This document shows positions 17,656 through 27,548 of a stretch of 59,879 nt of DNA, one piece after another. Source of the stretch: an uncultured Alphaproteobacteria bacterium (GTDB lineage: Bacteria; Pseudomonadota; Alphaproteobacteria; CAAHEQ01; UBA3637); the NCBI GenBank assembly GCA_949286465.1, contig CASECI010000027.1:1-59879 (forward strand), written 5' to 3'. A program made the translations under genes and the position numbers. The notes under the pieces were generated by a model that ran no database searches, had not been told where the DNA came from, and saw nothing but the letters and a program-made list of their open reading frames with translations. The stretch's first letter is position 1; each line of letters starts with the position of its first letter.

Positions 17656-18603
17656 ATGAAAGCACTAGATTTTGAAAAAAATATCGTTGAAGTTGAAGAA
17701 AAAATTGACGCTTTACGCCATTTAACGGATTCTTCTGAGCTGAACATTGCTGACGAAGTAAAAAGACTTGAAGACAAACTTCAAAAGCAAATGGAAAATA
17801 CATATAAAAAATTAACCCCATGGCAAAAGGCTCAAGTTGCTCGACATGAATCTCGTCCTCAAACAAGCGACTATATTGCAGGTCTTATCCAAGATTTTGT
17901 TCCTTTAGCTGGCGATCGTAATTTTGCTGATGATAAAGCTATTATCGGAGGAATTGGTCGTTTTAACGGCCGAACAGTTATGGTCATTGGACATGAACGC
18001 GGAAAAGACACGCAAACACGTTTAGAACACAATTTCGGCATGGCAAAACCTGAAGGGTATCGTAAAGCTATTCGATTAATGAAATTAGCAGATCATTTTA
18101 AGATTCCTGTTTTAACTTTTGTAGATACGGCTGGCGCTTTTCCTGGAATGGAAGGTGAGGAACGCGGACAGGCAGAAGCGATTGCAAGTGCAATGGAGGC
18201 AAGTTTTGGATTAACTGTCCCAGTCATTGCAACTGTTATCGGTGAAGGGGGCTCAGGTGGTGCTATTGCTATCGCGACAGGAAATACTGTCTTAATGTTG
18301 GAAAACTCTATTTATTCCGTTATTTCGCCAGAAGGGTGTGCTTCTATTTTATGGAAAGATGCCAAAAAAGCATCAACAGCAGCGGAAACGCTCCATTTAA
18401 CAGCCGAAGATTTATTTAAATTAAAAGTCATTGATGAAATTATTGAAGAACCTTTAGGAGGTGCTCATCGCCATCCAAACGAGACAATAGAAACAGTTGG
18501 AAAAGTTATTGACCGTTATTTGGCTACTTTTGATAATATGCCTCCTGAGATTATCAAAAAACAACGGCAAGATAAATTCTTAGCAATGACACGTCTTGAC
18601 TAA
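17656..18603 (+). CDS. accA: Acetyl-CoA carboxylase carboxyltransferase subunit alpha
   Basis: Transfers the carboxyl group from biotin-BCCP to acetyl-CoA in fatty-acid synthesis, acting with AccD. The frame is open from 17575, but the family starts at KALDFEK. GAAGGA lies before tandem ATGs at 17653 and 17656, so I take 17656 (315 residues). Conserved blocks are PRPQTSDYI-like SRPQTSDYIAGL, GIGRFNGRTVMVIGHERGKDT, NFGMAKPEGYRKA and the oxyanion-hole GEGGSGGAIAIA. The stop overlaps the convergent ispH by four bases. Confidence 0.95.
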   Translation: MKALDFEKNIVEVEEKIDALRHLTDSSELNIADEVKRLEDKLQKQMENTYKKLTPWQKAQVARHESRPQTSDYIAGLIQDFVPLAGDRNFADDKAIIGGIGRFNGRTVMVIGHERGKDTQTRLEHNFGMAKPEGYRKAIRLMKLADHFKIPVLTFVDTAGAFPGMEGEERGQAEAIASAMEASFGLTVPVIATVIGEGGSGGAIAIATGNTVLMLENSIYSVISPEGCASILWKDAKKASTAAETLHLTAEDLFKLKVIDEIIEEPLGGAHRHPNETIETVGKVIDRYLATFDNMPPEIIKKQRQDKFLAMTRLD

Positions 18604-19445
18604 TTCTGTTGAAGTAATTTTTGATAAATCTCTTGGACAATTTCCTCTGGGGCAGAAGCAGATGCGGTTATCCCTATTGTTCCAGATAAGTTAAGATTAT
18701 CTATATCCTGAGAGGTTTCAATCAGATATGCAGTACAGCCTGCTTGTTGAGCAACTAAAACAAGTTCTTTAGAATTACTAGAGTGTGTGTCGCCAACAAC
18801 TAATATAGTTGAGCAACGTTTAGCCGCTTCTTGGACAGCTTGTTGACGTTCTGTTGTCGCCTGACACATGGTGTGTTTTGGAGGAACAATTAAGTTCGAA
18901 TATTTTTCTTTTAATTTATTCAAAATAATTTGAACCTTAGCCAAAGACAATGTCGTTTGCATCACACATCCTATTTGATTAAAATCAGGTAAGGCATCTA
19001 CTTCCTCTGGCGAAGATACAACAATACTTTGTTTTACTTGTCCTTGTATCCCAACAACTTCAGCATGTCCTTTTTTCCCAATGATAAGAACCATTGCCCC
19101 TTGAGACTCCAATCTTTTAGCTGCCGTGTGTACTTTTTTAACAAATGGGCAAGTTGCATCAATAATAGAACAGTGTTTTTTTTCTAACTCATCATAAATA
19201 TTTTTACCTGCGCCATGTGCAGAAATAACAACTTGACTTTGAGGGGGAATTTCATCAAGCGTCTCAACAAACTGAATCCCTTGCTTTCTGTACTTAGAAA
19301 CAACTTGTTTATTATGCACGATTTCATGAAAAACAAATAAAGGTCGAATCGTTAATTGATCTAAAATATTTAACGCATGACAAACCCCAAAACAAAATCC
19401 TCTGGGTTGAATAAGCTCTATTTTTAAATTATTTTTCTCTATCAT
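18600..19445 (-). CDS. ispH: 4-hydroxy-3-methylbut-2-enyl diphosphate reductase
   Basis: Last enzyme of the MEP isoprenoid pathway, an Fe-S protein making IPP and DMAPP. The three cluster cysteines are seen in QPRGFCFGV (C18), IDATCPFVKKVH and TMCQATTERQQ. Substrate-binding HEIVHNKQV, SAHGAGK and VGDTHSSNSKEL are all present. 281 residues is at the short end of the family. Convergent with accA, divergent from tkt. Confidence 0.95.
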   Translation of the reverse strand: MIEKNNLKIELIQPRGFCFGVCHALNILDQLTIRPLFVFHEIVHNKQVVSKYRKQGIQFVETLDEIPPQSQVVISAHGAGKNIYDELEKKHCSIIDATCPFVKKVHTAAKRLESQGAMVLIIGKKGHAEVVGIQGQVKQSIVVSSPEEVDALPDFNQIGCVMQTTLSLAKVQIILNKLKEKYSNLIVPPKHTMCQATTERQQAVQEAAKRCSTILVVGDTHSSNSKELVLVAQQAGCTAYLIETSQDIDNLNLSGTIGITASASAPEEIVQEIYQKLLQQN

Positions 19446-19539
19446 AAATTACAGGATAATGAAATCATTACAATTCGCAATAAAAAAGTTGGAAATGTAA
19501 AGAAAAGTGGCTATAGTGTAAAAAAAGAAAGGAAGAAAA

Positions 19540-21519
19540 GTGGCTGATTTAAAAATGATGGCAAACGCCGTTCGAATGTTGGCTGTTGAAGCAGTTCAAA
19601 AAGCGAACTCTGGACACCCGGGAGCCCCTTTAGGAATGGCGGATATAGCAACTGTTTTATGGTCTTCATTCTTAAAATTTGATGCAACCTGTCCTGATTG
19701 GCCGGATAGAGACAGATTTGTTCTTTCCGCTGGGCATGCTTCAGCGATGTTATACAGTTTGCTTTATCTATCTGGTTTTAAAGAAGCTACTCTTGATGAA
19801 TTAAAGAACTTTCGTCAACTCAACTCAAAAATGGCAGGTCATCCTGAATATGGTCTTTTACCTGGCATTGAAGCAACGACAGGTCCTCTTGGGCAAGGTA
19901 TTGCGATGGGTGTTGGAATGGCTCTTGCAGAAAAAATCCTCAATGCGCGATTTGGAGCAGACTTAGTCAATCACTACACATATGTTCTAGCTGGTGATGG
20001 GTGCTTAATGGAAGGTCTTTCTGAAGAGGCTATTTCTTTAGCCGGTCACTTAAAATTAAATAAACTCATCCTTTTCTGGGATAATAATAACACAACAATA
20101 GATGGTAAAGTAACACTTGCCTCTTCCACCAATCAGCACATGCGTTTTGAGGCTAATGGATGGACTGTCATATCTGTAGATGGGCATAATATAGAAGAGC
20201 TTCAAAAAGCAATAGAACAAGCTAAACAACAAGAGACTCCGACACTCATTGATTGTAAGACAACAATTGGTTATGGTGCTCCAACTAAAGCAGGTACTTC
20301 TGCAGCACATGGCTCGCCCTTAGGCGTTGATGAAATAAATGGTTTAAAGCAAAGGTTAAATTGGAACTATAATGATTTTGAAGTTCCTCCAGAAGTTCTA
20401 AATTTATGGAGAGAAGTTGGAATAAAAGGAAACCCAAAGCGGCTCCAATGGGAAAAACGCTTACAAAATTCTTCCCAAAAAGAAGAATTCTTGCGCTGTG
20501 TCATTCATCAACAACTCCCAGATAAATTAGAAAGTCTGTATCAAGAATTTAAAGAAAAAATTGTACAGGAAAGACCAACCATTGCAACGAGAAAAGCATC
20601 TCAAAATGCCCTTAAAGAGCTTGTTCCTTTAATCCCAGAACTTATCGGAGGCTCTGCAGATTTAAGCGCTTCTAATTTAACAAAAGTTTCTGCTCATCAG
20701 GATATTTCTTCTATTTCCTATGCCGGCAACTATATTAATTATGGTATTAGAGAACATGCTATGGGAGCAATTATGAATGGATTAGCTCTTCATAAAGGAA
20801 TAATCCCATATGGAGGAACTTTCCTTGTCTTTTCTGATTATTTAAAACCAGCCCTGCGTTTATCCGCGTTAATGAAACAACGTGTTATTTATGTCTTTAC
20901 GCATGATTCTATTGGCGTTGGTGAAGACGGTCCTACACATCAACCGATTGAGCAACTTGCTATGTTGCGTTCTATTCCGAATACTTGGGTATTACGTCCT
21001 TGTGATGCTTTAGAGACAGCGGAAAGTTGGGAAATTGCTTTAAATCATACAACCGGCCCTTCTGCGCTTATTTTAACAAGACAAAATTTACCTTTTTTAA
21101 GAACAAGTGCAACTTCGAATCAAACAGCTAAAGGAGCTTATATCCTATCAGATACAGAGAAGGCTCGAGATATAACACTCATTGCTACGGGCTCAGAAGT
21201 ACAATTAGCTATTGAAGCTCAGCAACAATTAAAAGAAATGCATATTCATGCGACTGTTATTTCTATGCCATGTCAAGAATTGTTTAATTCACAACCAATC
21301 TCTTATCAACAGCATATTCTTGGCTCAGCCCCACGCATTGCAATAGAAGCTCTTTCCGATTTCGGTTGGTATCGATATGCAGATACTGTTATTTCAATGA
21401 AAGGATTTGGAAAATCTGCTCCTGGAGAACAATTATTTAATGACTTTAATATAACTACGCATCATATTGTTGAAACTGTTCTTTCTATCCTAAAGGAGAA
21501 AAAAAATGAATCTTTATAA
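19540..21519 (+). CDS. tkt: Transketolase
   Basis: 659-residue TPP enzyme of the pentose phosphate pathway. Conserved elements include VQKANSGHPGAPLGMADIA, the TPP-binding GDGCLMEGLSEEA and the catalytic-domain block SIGVGEDGPTHQPIEQLA. It uses a GTG start with AAAGGAAG upstream. The 13-base string AAGAAAAGTGGCT occurs at the start codon and again at 19500-19512. The next gene overlaps its end by 14 bases. Confidence 0.95.
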   Translation: MADLKMMANAVRMLAVEAVQKANSGHPGAPLGMADIATVLWSSFLKFDATCPDWPDRDRFVLSAGHASAMLYSLLYLSGFKEATLDELKNFRQLNSKMAGHPEYGLLPGIEATTGPLGQGIAMGVGMALAEKILNARFGADLVNHYTYVLAGDGCLMEGLSEEAISLAGHLKLNKLILFWDNNNTTIDGKVTLASSTNQHMRFEANGWTVISVDGHNIEELQKAIEQAKQQETPTLIDCKTTIGYGAPTKAGTSAAHGSPLGVDEINGLKQRLNWNYNDFEVPPEVLNLWREVGIKGNPKRLQWEKRLQNSSQKEEFLRCVIHQQLPDKLESLYQEFKEKIVQERPTIATRKASQNALKELVPLIPELIGGSADLSASNLTKVSAHQDISSISYAGNYINYGIREHAMGAIMNGLALHKGIIPYGGTFLVFSDYLKPALRLSALMKQRVIYVFTHDSIGVGEDGPTHQPIEQLAMLRSIPNTWVLRPCDALETAESWEIALNHTTGPSALILTRQNLPFLRTSATSNQTAKGAYILSDTEKARDITLIATGSEVQLAIEAQQQLKEMHIHATVISMPCQELFNSQPISYQQHILGSAPRIAIEALSDFGWYRYADTVISMKGFGKSAPGEQLFNDFNITTHHIVETVLSILKEKKNESL

Positions 21520-22483
21520 ACATCTTGCCTTATGGGAAGAAGCGAAAATTATTACAGCTAAACAAAGTGCTGCCATTTGGGATTTCGAGCACGCTAATAA
21601 ATCTTCTCATATTAAACGAGCGTTTATGCTTCTAGGAATTTTTTGCATCGGATTAGGGATTGTCGGTATTATTTCGGCTCATTGGAATAACATTGCAGAT
21701 ATCGTGAAATTAATCGGATGTTTTTCTTTATTAGCTATCACATTAAGTGCTGCATATAGTGCAGATACGCGACAAAAAGAAACTCTATTCGAAATGATGC
21801 TTTTTGCTAGTTTTATGATGATTGGAGCAACAATTGGTCTTGTTTCTCAAATATACCATCTTCCGGCAGATATAGATAAAGGTTTATTGACATGGGCGTT
21901 TGTTTCTCTTCCAATTGTTATATTAAGTGGAAAACTCTTCCTTCCTCTTCTATGGATACCCATCCTTTTAGGAGGGTGGCCTTTATGGCAAATGCTAGAA
22001 CCATTCTTTGACTGGTGGAATCATATGCCTTATTGTGGAACAATCATCGCTGGAACTTTCTTAGCTATTTTAGCTTTTATGGCTCGGTATGTTCAAAAAA
22101 TATATCCGGAATTTGCACTTTCTAAAGCCATCTTTATTTGGAGTCTTTTTGGTTTATATCTCACATTTATTACAGGTGATTTATTGATTAGAGAAATGAG
22201 ATTTGCTTATACAGGAATAGCACTTGTTAAAAGCCTTCTTCTCATGCTTCCTTTTATTGGCATCATGTCTTATATAAGCTATATTTCAGATCACTTAAAA
22301 GCGTTCTATGCCAATATCATATTCGGAGGCTTTTATATTTTCTCATTATATTTTATGACCTTTTATTCTCTCGCGACAACCGGTTGTGGACTTGTTTTAT
22401 CCGGTCTTCTTATCATTAGCTTTGTCCTTATATTCCAAAAAATTCATAAAAGTATTCGAATGATACAAAAAGGAGGAAAATAA
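21506..22483 (+). CDS. DUF2157 polytopic membrane protein
   Basis: 325 residues. A short soluble N-terminus (ALWEEAKIITAKQSAAIWDFE, the DUF2157 start) is followed by about eight to nine membrane helices. Its ribosome site AAAGGAG lies inside the end of tkt. DUF2157 proteins are commonly next to GDYXXLXY proteins, as here, and the two may form a membrane complex of unknown function. It overlaps the next gene by one base. Confidence 0.85.
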   Translation: MNLYKHLALWEEAKIITAKQSAAIWDFEHANKSSHIKRAFMLLGIFCIGLGIVGIISAHWNNIADIVKLIGCFSLLAITLSAAYSADTRQKETLFEMMLFASFMMIGATIGLVSQIYHLPADIDKGLLTWAFVSLPIVILSGKLFLPLLWIPILLGGWPLWQMLEPFFDWWNHMPYCGTIIAGTFLAILAFMARYVQKIYPEFALSKAIFIWSLFGLYLTFITGDLLIREMRFAYTGIALVKSLLLMLPFIGIMSYISYISDHLKAFYANIIFGGFYIFSLYFMTFYSLATTGCGLVLSGLLIISFVLIFQKIHKSIRMIQKGGK

Positions 22484-22923
22484 TGAAACGTTATCTTTAT
22501 CCCCTCTTTTTAGCACTGCCTTTTTTCCTATTACTCTCATGGGCAATCGGTCTGCATTATCAAAAGATGACGATGCCGGAAATTGAGCTCCCTATAAAAG
22601 GGTATGACCCGAGAGATTTACTTGCCGGTCATTATATTCAATATGAGATTGACTGGAATAATGCAAATTGTATGCAGTTCGAAAATGAAGTTTGTCCGAA
22701 GGAAGTTTTTTCTCATACAGGTTATAATGTGCCTAGATTTTATATTCCTGAAAAAGATGCAAAAAGACTCGATACTCTTTTCAGACGTGGGATGTATAAG
22801 AATAAGAAAGTCACTTTCAGTATTATATATGCCTACACACCCGGTGTACAACCGATAGCCAAACGCCTGCTCATTAATGGAAAAGATTGGCAGGAATTCA
22901 TTAATAACAACAAAGGAGAATAA
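22483..22923 (+). CDS. GDYXXLXY domain-containing membrane-anchored protein
   Basis: 146 residues. The N-terminal membrane anchor is [20 protein letters not shown]. The domain signature appears as [17 protein letters not shown] near residue 45, a variant of the GDYxxLxY motif in which the beginning is RDL. The domain is extracytoplasmic. It partners with the DUF2157 gene just upstream, and fba starts two bases downstream, so all four genes from tkt form one unit. Confidence 0.82.
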   Translation: MKRYLYPLFLALPFFLLLSWAIGLHYQKMTMPEIELPIKGYDPRDLLAGHYIQYEIDWNNANCMQFENEVCPKEVFSHTGYNVPRFYIPEKDAKRLDTLFRRGMYKNKKVTFSIIYAYTPGVQPIAKRLLINGKDWQEFINNNKGE

Positions 22924-22925
22924 TT

Positions 22926-23990
22926 ATGTCAATGGTCAGTTTAAGACAATTGTTGGATCACGCAGCCGAACATGGATATGGTATTCCAGCATTTAATGTC
23001 AACAATATGGAACAAGTTTTAGCTATTTTAGCTGCAGCAAAAAAAATGGATGCTCCGGTCATTATTCAAGCCTCCAAAGGAGCAAGAAGTTATGCAAATG
23101 ACGCAATGTTAAAACATTTGATGTTAGGTGCTGTTGAAATGTATCCAGAAATGCCAATTTGTTTACATCAAGATCACGGTTCCTCTGTCGAGATTTGTTA
23201 TTCAGCTATGACGAATGGCTTTACTTCAGTGATGATGGACGGTTCTTTAGAGGCTGATGGAAAAACACCTGCAAGTCATGCCTATAATGCAGATGTGACA
23301 CGCAAGGTGTCTACTGTTGCACATGCTGTTGGTGTTTCTGTAGAAGGTGAAATTGGTGTGATTGGCTCTTTAGAAACCGGAAAAGGCGATAAAGAAGATG
23401 GACATGGGTTTGAAGGAACTTTAGATAAATCTAAACTTCTCACAGATCCAGATGATGCTGTTCAATTCGTAAAAGAGACGCATGTTGATGCTTTAGCTGT
23501 TGCGATTGGGACAAGCCATGGTGCCTATAAATTTACACGTAAACCAGATGGAGCTATCTTATCTATCGACACGATTAAGAAAATTCATGCAAAACTCCCG
23601 AACACGCATCTTGTTATGCATGGTTCTTCTTCGGTTCCTCAAGATTTACAAGACATCATTAACGCTTATGGTGGTAAAATGCCTCAGACTTATGGCGTTC
23701 CTGTTGAAGAAATCCAAGAAGGCATTAAACACGGCGTTCGTAAAATTAATGTGGATACAGATTTACGTATGGCAATGACTGGAGCTATTCGCAAAGTCTT
23801 TACAGAAAAACCAGAAGAATTTGATCCACGTAAATATTTAAAACCAGCTATGGAAGCGATGCAAAAAGTTTGTGAAGCTCGTTATGAAGCTTTTGGAGCT
23901 GCCGGCTGGGCTTCAACGATTAAGCCAATCTCTTTAGCCGATATGGCAAAACGTTACAAAGCTGGTGAATTAGATCCAGAAATTCGTTAA
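22926..23990 (+). CDS. fba: Class II fructose-bisphosphate aldolase
   Basis: 354-residue zinc-dependent aldolase of glycolysis and gluconeogenesis. Metal and substrate motifs include [43 protein letters not shown] and [10 protein letters not shown]. The form resembles the Calvin-cycle-type CbbA group. AAAGGAG lies about eight bases before the ATG. A terminator follows 10 bases downstream. Confidence 0.95.
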   Translation: MSMVSLRQLLDHAAEHGYGIPAFNVNNMEQVLAILAAAKKMDAPVIIQASKGARSYANDAMLKHLMLGAVEMYPEMPICLHQDHGSSVEICYSAMTNGFTSVMMDGSLEADGKTPASHAYNADVTRKVSTVAHAVGVSVEGEIGVIGSLETGKGDKEDGHGFEGTLDKSKLLTDPDDAVQFVKETHVDALAVAIGTSHGAYKFTRKPDGAILSIDTIKKIHAKLPNTHLVMHGSSSVPQDLQDIINAYGGKMPQTYGVPVEEIQEGIKHGVRKINVDTDLRMAMTGAIRKVFTEKPEEFDPRKYLKPAMEAMQKVCEARYEAFGAAGWASTIKPISLADMAKRYKAGELDPEIR

Positions 23991-24000
23991 GTTAAACAGA

Positions 24001-24028
24001 AAAGGGAGCTTAATAGCTCCCTTTATTA
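24001..24028. terminator. Terminator between convergent fba and M48 protease
   Basis: Stem AAAGGGAGCT / AGCTCCCTTT at 24001-24024 with a TAAT loop, followed by ATTATT. The A/T flanks let it act in both directions. Confidence 0.8.
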
Positions 24029-25051
24029 TTATCCCATTGCATTTAATCTCTTAATTCTCTCTTTAATTGGGGGATGCGTAGATGATAGATCAGATAAGGC
24101 CGCAACCTCACTTTTTCTTTCTGTCGGATCTGCAATGCATGCTGTCGCCATCGTTGGCTGTCTATCCAAAACTTCCACTCGCGCATCTGTTTGAATTTTT
24201 TCTAAAGCACTTGCTAAAGCCTTCGGATTTCGAATGATGAGGGCTCCTGTTGCATCAGCAGCATATTCTCTTGTTCTTGAGATAGCCATATGAATTAATG
24301 GAGCAAAGATAAAGTTAAAGATAAATAAGGCTATAATAATAAAAAAGATTAAAAGCTGAAAAGCATTCTTTTCATCTTTAGAAGATCTTTGATACATATT
24401 CAGTCGGAGAAAATCTGCAATAAAAGCGAATACACCCAATCCGGTAATAATAAGCATATTTAAACGAATATCTCTATTTCCGACATGAGCCATCTCATGG
24501 GCGATAACGCCTTCTAACTCTTGAGGTTCTAATTTATTCACTATCCCTTTTGTCAAAGCAATAGAAGCTGTTTTAGGACTATATCCTGTTGCAAACGCAT
24601 TCAAAGAATCATCTTCTATTAAATAGATTTTAGGTAAAGGTAATCCTGCAGCAATTGCAACATTTTCTACTGCTCGATAAACTTGAGGGTTATCCTTCTT
24701 CTGTAAGGGAACAGCCTGAGCAAAACCCAGCATCATTTTATCCCCAAAAGCCAAAGAAACAATAACCCAAACACTCGAGACAAGGAGAATAGGAACTACA
24801 GAATATAATAAATATCCTAAAGCAGAATAAAACTGAGCATTTTCCGGCGTAATCCCTTCTTCTAAGGCAGGGAACCAACTTAAAAGCAAGTAAATGCCCT
24901 GCAATAGGAAATCTTTATCATTGACTAATAAAACTGCACACAAGCAAGCTATGCCAACTAAGATGGTCAGAACAATAGGAAATAAACACGCGAGTAGAAA
25001 CGTCTTGATATTATTCTGTCGTATGTGATCATAAATTGTAATAGCCGCCAT
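24029..25051 (-). CDS. M48 family membrane zinc metalloprotease (HtpX-like)
   Basis: About 341 residues. Two N-terminal membrane segments precede the zinc-binding HExxH in GVIAHEMAHVGNRD. Another pair of helices follows, then the third ligand region SRTREYAADATGA. It probably takes part in membrane-protein quality control. The frame opens with TTG at 25057, but AAGGGA is better spaced to the ATG at 25051. It lies immediately downstream of lemA, a recurrent pairing. It is longer than E. coli HtpX. Confidence 0.88.
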   Translation of the reverse strand: MAAITIYDHIRQNNIKTFLLACLFPIVLTILVGIACLCAVLLVNDKDFLLQGIYLLLSWFPALEEGITPENAQFYSALGYLLYSVVPILLVSSVWVIVSLAFGDKMMLGFAQAVPLQKKDNPQVYRAVENVAIAAGLPLPKIYLIEDDSLNAFATGYSPKTASIALTKGIVNKLEPQELEGVIAHEMAHVGNRDIRLNMLIITGLGVFAFIADFLRLNMYQRSSKDEKNAFQLLIFFIIIALFIFNFIFAPLIHMAISRTREYAADATGALIIRNPKALASALEKIQTDARVEVLDRQPTMATACIADPTERKSEVAALSDLSSTHPPIKERIKRLNAMG

Positions 25052-25063
25052 TCTCAATATCCC

Positions 25064-25621
25064 TTAAAAGGAAACTTTAGGAGCTTTTTGAGCTTCCTTA
25101 CGTTCATTTTCATCTAATTCAAAGAAAGATTCTTTCTGGAATTTAAATAAATGAGCAACAATAGACGAAGGGAATGTTTCAATTCTTGTATTCAAAGCAA
25201 GAACCGTTGTATTATAAAAACGACGTGATGCTTGAATTTTATCTTCTGTATCAGATAGTTCTTGTTGTAATTCCAAGAAATTAGCACTTGACTTCAAATC
25301 TGGGTAAGCCTCTCCCAAAGCAAAGATACTTTTAATTGTATCTGTTAACATGTTTTCTGCTTCTGCTTTTTTATCTCCGTGTCCTTGTGTATTCATAGCA
25401 GAATTCCGAGCACTGACAACAGCATCTAAAGTTTCTTTTTCATGTTTCGCATATCCCTTAACCGTTTCAATTAAATTTGGGATTAAGTCATATCTTCTCT
25501 TTAATAAAGTATCTATATCGCTCCACCCTTCTCTAACACGTTGACGAGAAACAACTAATCTATTGTATAAATAAATGATATATGCAACGACAACGACTAA
25601 AATAATAATACTCATCTTCAT
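25064..25621 (-). CDS. lemA: LemA family protein
   Basis: 185 residues with an N-terminal membrane helix (SIIILVVVVAYIIYLYN). The long helical LemA domain follows, with the signatures WSDIDTLLKRRYDLIPNLIETVKGYAKHE and RRFYNTTVLALNTRIETFPS. AAGGAGG is perfectly placed before the start. Its function in bacteria is poorly known. Coupling with the M48 protease 12 bases downstream suggests envelope-stress work. Confidence 0.92.
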   Translation of the reverse strand: MKMSIIILVVVVAYIIYLYNRLVVSRQRVREGWSDIDTLLKRRYDLIPNLIETVKGYAKHEKETLDAVVSARNSAMNTQGHGDKKAEAENMLTDTIKSIFALGEAYPDLKSSANFLELQQELSDTEDKIQASRRFYNTTVLALNTRIETFPSSIVAHLFKFQKESFFELDENERKEAQKAPKVSF

Positions 25622-25732
25622 AAGAACCTCCTTTGTTTAATGATAAGCTAATATGACATAAAAAACTTAACAAGTCTTTACTTTTTTATATAGATAGCAT
25701 ATCCTATAAAGCCTAAAAAGAAAGGAAATAAA

Positions 25733-26299
25733 ATGCATCCATGGCATGGTGTTGAAAAAGGAACCAATCCTCCAGAAATTATCTCAGCGATTATAGAAGT
25801 TCCTAAAGGGTCTAAAACTAAATATGAATTAGATAAAAAAAGTGGCCTTCTTCGAGTTGACCGTATTTTATATAGCGCTGTTCACTATCCTGCAAACTAT
25901 GGATTTATTCCTCAATCTTATTGTGACGATAACGACCCCTTAGATATTTTAGTTCTAGGGCAAGAAGTTGTTGTTCCGATGTGTATCATGCGTGCTCGTC
26001 CTATCGGCGTTATGAAAATGATTGATCAAGGGCAAGAAGATGATAAGATTATTGCCATCCACGTTGATGATCCGGAATATGCTCATTATACAGATATTAA
26101 TCAATTACCAGAACACTGCTTAAAGATGCTCCGTCGTTTTTTTGAAGACTATAAGGTATTAGAAAATAAAGAAGTCAGAATTGACCGTTTTCTAGGTGCT
26201 GCCGATGCTTTTCAAACCATTACAAAAGCATTTGAATTGTATGAAGCAAAGAAAACAACATTAACAGGTTATAATGAGTGTTGCTTATGCACGAAATAA
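25733..26299 (+). CDS. ppa: Inorganic pyrophosphatase
   Basis: 188-residue family I soluble pyrophosphatase. Catalytic aspartates lie in [14 protein letters not shown]. The start [25 protein letters not shown] is typical. It carries a short Cys-rich end (NECCLCTK) beyond the usual terminus. It overlaps the next gene's ATG by 13 bases and opens a four-gene unit ending with kdsB. Confidence 0.95.
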   Translation: MHPWHGVEKGTNPPEIISAIIEVPKGSKTKYELDKKSGLLRVDRILYSAVHYPANYGFIPQSYCDDNDPLDILVLGQEVVVPMCIMRARPIGVMKMIDQGQEDDKIIAIHVDDPEYAHYTDINQLPEHCLKMLRRFFEDYKVLENKEVRIDRFLGAADAFQTITKAFELYEAKKTTLTGYNECCLCTK

Positions 26300-27132
26300 A
26301 GACTTTACAAGAAATTGAAAACGTAGATTGTTTTTTCGTTGATGTTTATGGCGTTTTATATGATGGTCGAAATTATTATCCTTGGGCCTTAAACATTTGT
26401 AAAGAACTCCTTCAACAAGGCAAGCAAATATATATTTTATCTAATGCAACAACAGTTTCTTCTCATTTTATAGAAAAGCACGCTCATTTAGGTCTTATCC
26501 AAGGCATTCATTATACAGATATCATCACATCTGGAGATGTCTTTAAGGATAAACTTGAACATGGTTATCTCAATGAACTCATTGGAAGTGAAGGCAAATG
26601 GACATTAATTGGACGTTCGAATGAACGCTTAATGTCAAGCATTCAAGATCGTTTTACCCCAAAAATGTGTCAAGCAAGCCTTGTTTATTTTGGAGCCTTG
26701 CAAGAAAATGGAAAAACTTTTGCAACGATTGATCCTTATCTTCCTCACGCTCTGGAGGCTCTAGAATATCAACTTCCTGCTATTTGTGCGAATCCAGATT
26801 ATTACGCTTTTGATGGAAGCTTTAAACACGTTGTTCAAGGCTCTTTGGCAAAATGGTACGAGGAACAAGGCGGCAAAGTTTATTGGATTGGGAAACCCTA
26901 TCCAGAAATTTATCAGTATGCATTAACAAAATCAAAAATATCTCCCTCACGAACAATTATGGTTGGAGATACGATTCGCACAGACATCTTAGGAGGCTAT
27001 CAAACAGGTTTACGAACAGTTCTTATTACTGGGACAGGCATCATTGCAGATGCTTTGCAAACAACCCCATTAGAGCGGCTCATTGATCAACAAGGAGCTA
27101 CTCCAGATTATTTAATAGATAAAATGCAATAG
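26287..27132 (+). CDS. HAD superfamily class IIA hydrolase
   Basis: About 281 residues related to the TIGR01459-type alphaproteobacterial HAD phosphatases. Motif I is [12 protein letters not shown], where Val replaces the usual Trp or Leu between the catalytic Asp residues. Motif II is LSNAT, and the C-terminal [12 protein letters not shown] and [13 protein letters not shown] form motifs III and IV. The substrate is unknown. A GTG at 26278 is also in frame, but the ATG at 26287 is the likelier start. Confidence 0.85.
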   Translation: MHEIKTLQEIENVDCFFVDVYGVLYDGRNYYPWALNICKELLQQGKQIYILSNATTVSSHFIEKHAHLGLIQGIHYTDIITSGDVFKDKLEHGYLNELIGSEGKWTLIGRSNERLMSSIQDRFTPKMCQASLVYFGALQENGKTFATIDPYLPHALEALEYQLPAICANPDYYAFDGSFKHVVQGSLAKWYEEQGGKVYWIGKPYPEIYQYALTKSKISPSRTIMVGDTIRTDILGGYQTGLRTVLITGTGIIADALQTTPLERLIDQQGATPDYLIDKMQ

Positions 27133-27140
27133 AGGAAAAA

Positions 27141-27548
27141 ATGACATTTACATTACACCCTGCTTTACAAGAAAAAGCATACATTTGTGACTTAGGTCTT
27201 TGTATGGTTCTGTTTGAAGACAACAAAGATTACCCATGGATTTTCTTAGTTCCGAAGAAAGAAAATGTAAAGAGTATGCTCGATTTAACCCTAGATGAAC
27301 GGATGGAACTCATGAGCGAAATGAACACCGCTGAAAAAGCAATGGCTCGTTTATTTTCTCCGGACCAAACAAATGTTGCGATGATCGGAAATATAACACC
27401 TCAATTACATGTTCATATTATCTGTCGTTACAAAACAGATCCAGCATGGCCAGGTACTGTGTGGGGACTTAAAGGTAAACCCTATAAACCAGAAGAAAAG
27501 CAAGCAATGATTCAAAAAATACGTCAAGCACTAACAGGAGAAAAATAA
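27141..27548 (+). CDS. HIT family protein
   Basis: 135-residue histidine-triad nucleotide-binding protein. The motif reads QLHVHII, with Gln in place of the first His, as in a common alphaproteobacterial HIT subgroup that also has the AWPGTVWG segment seen here. It probably hydrolyses dinucleoside polyphosphates or AMP conjugates. AGAGG lies before the ATG. It shares a base with the kdsB start. Confidence 0.88.
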   Translation: MTFTLHPALQEKAYICDLGLCMVLFEDNKDYPWIFLVPKKENVKSMLDLTLDERMELMSEMNTAEKAMARLFSPDQTNVAMIGNITPQLHVHIICRYKTDPAWPGTVWGLKGKPYKPEEKQAMIQKIRQALTGEK

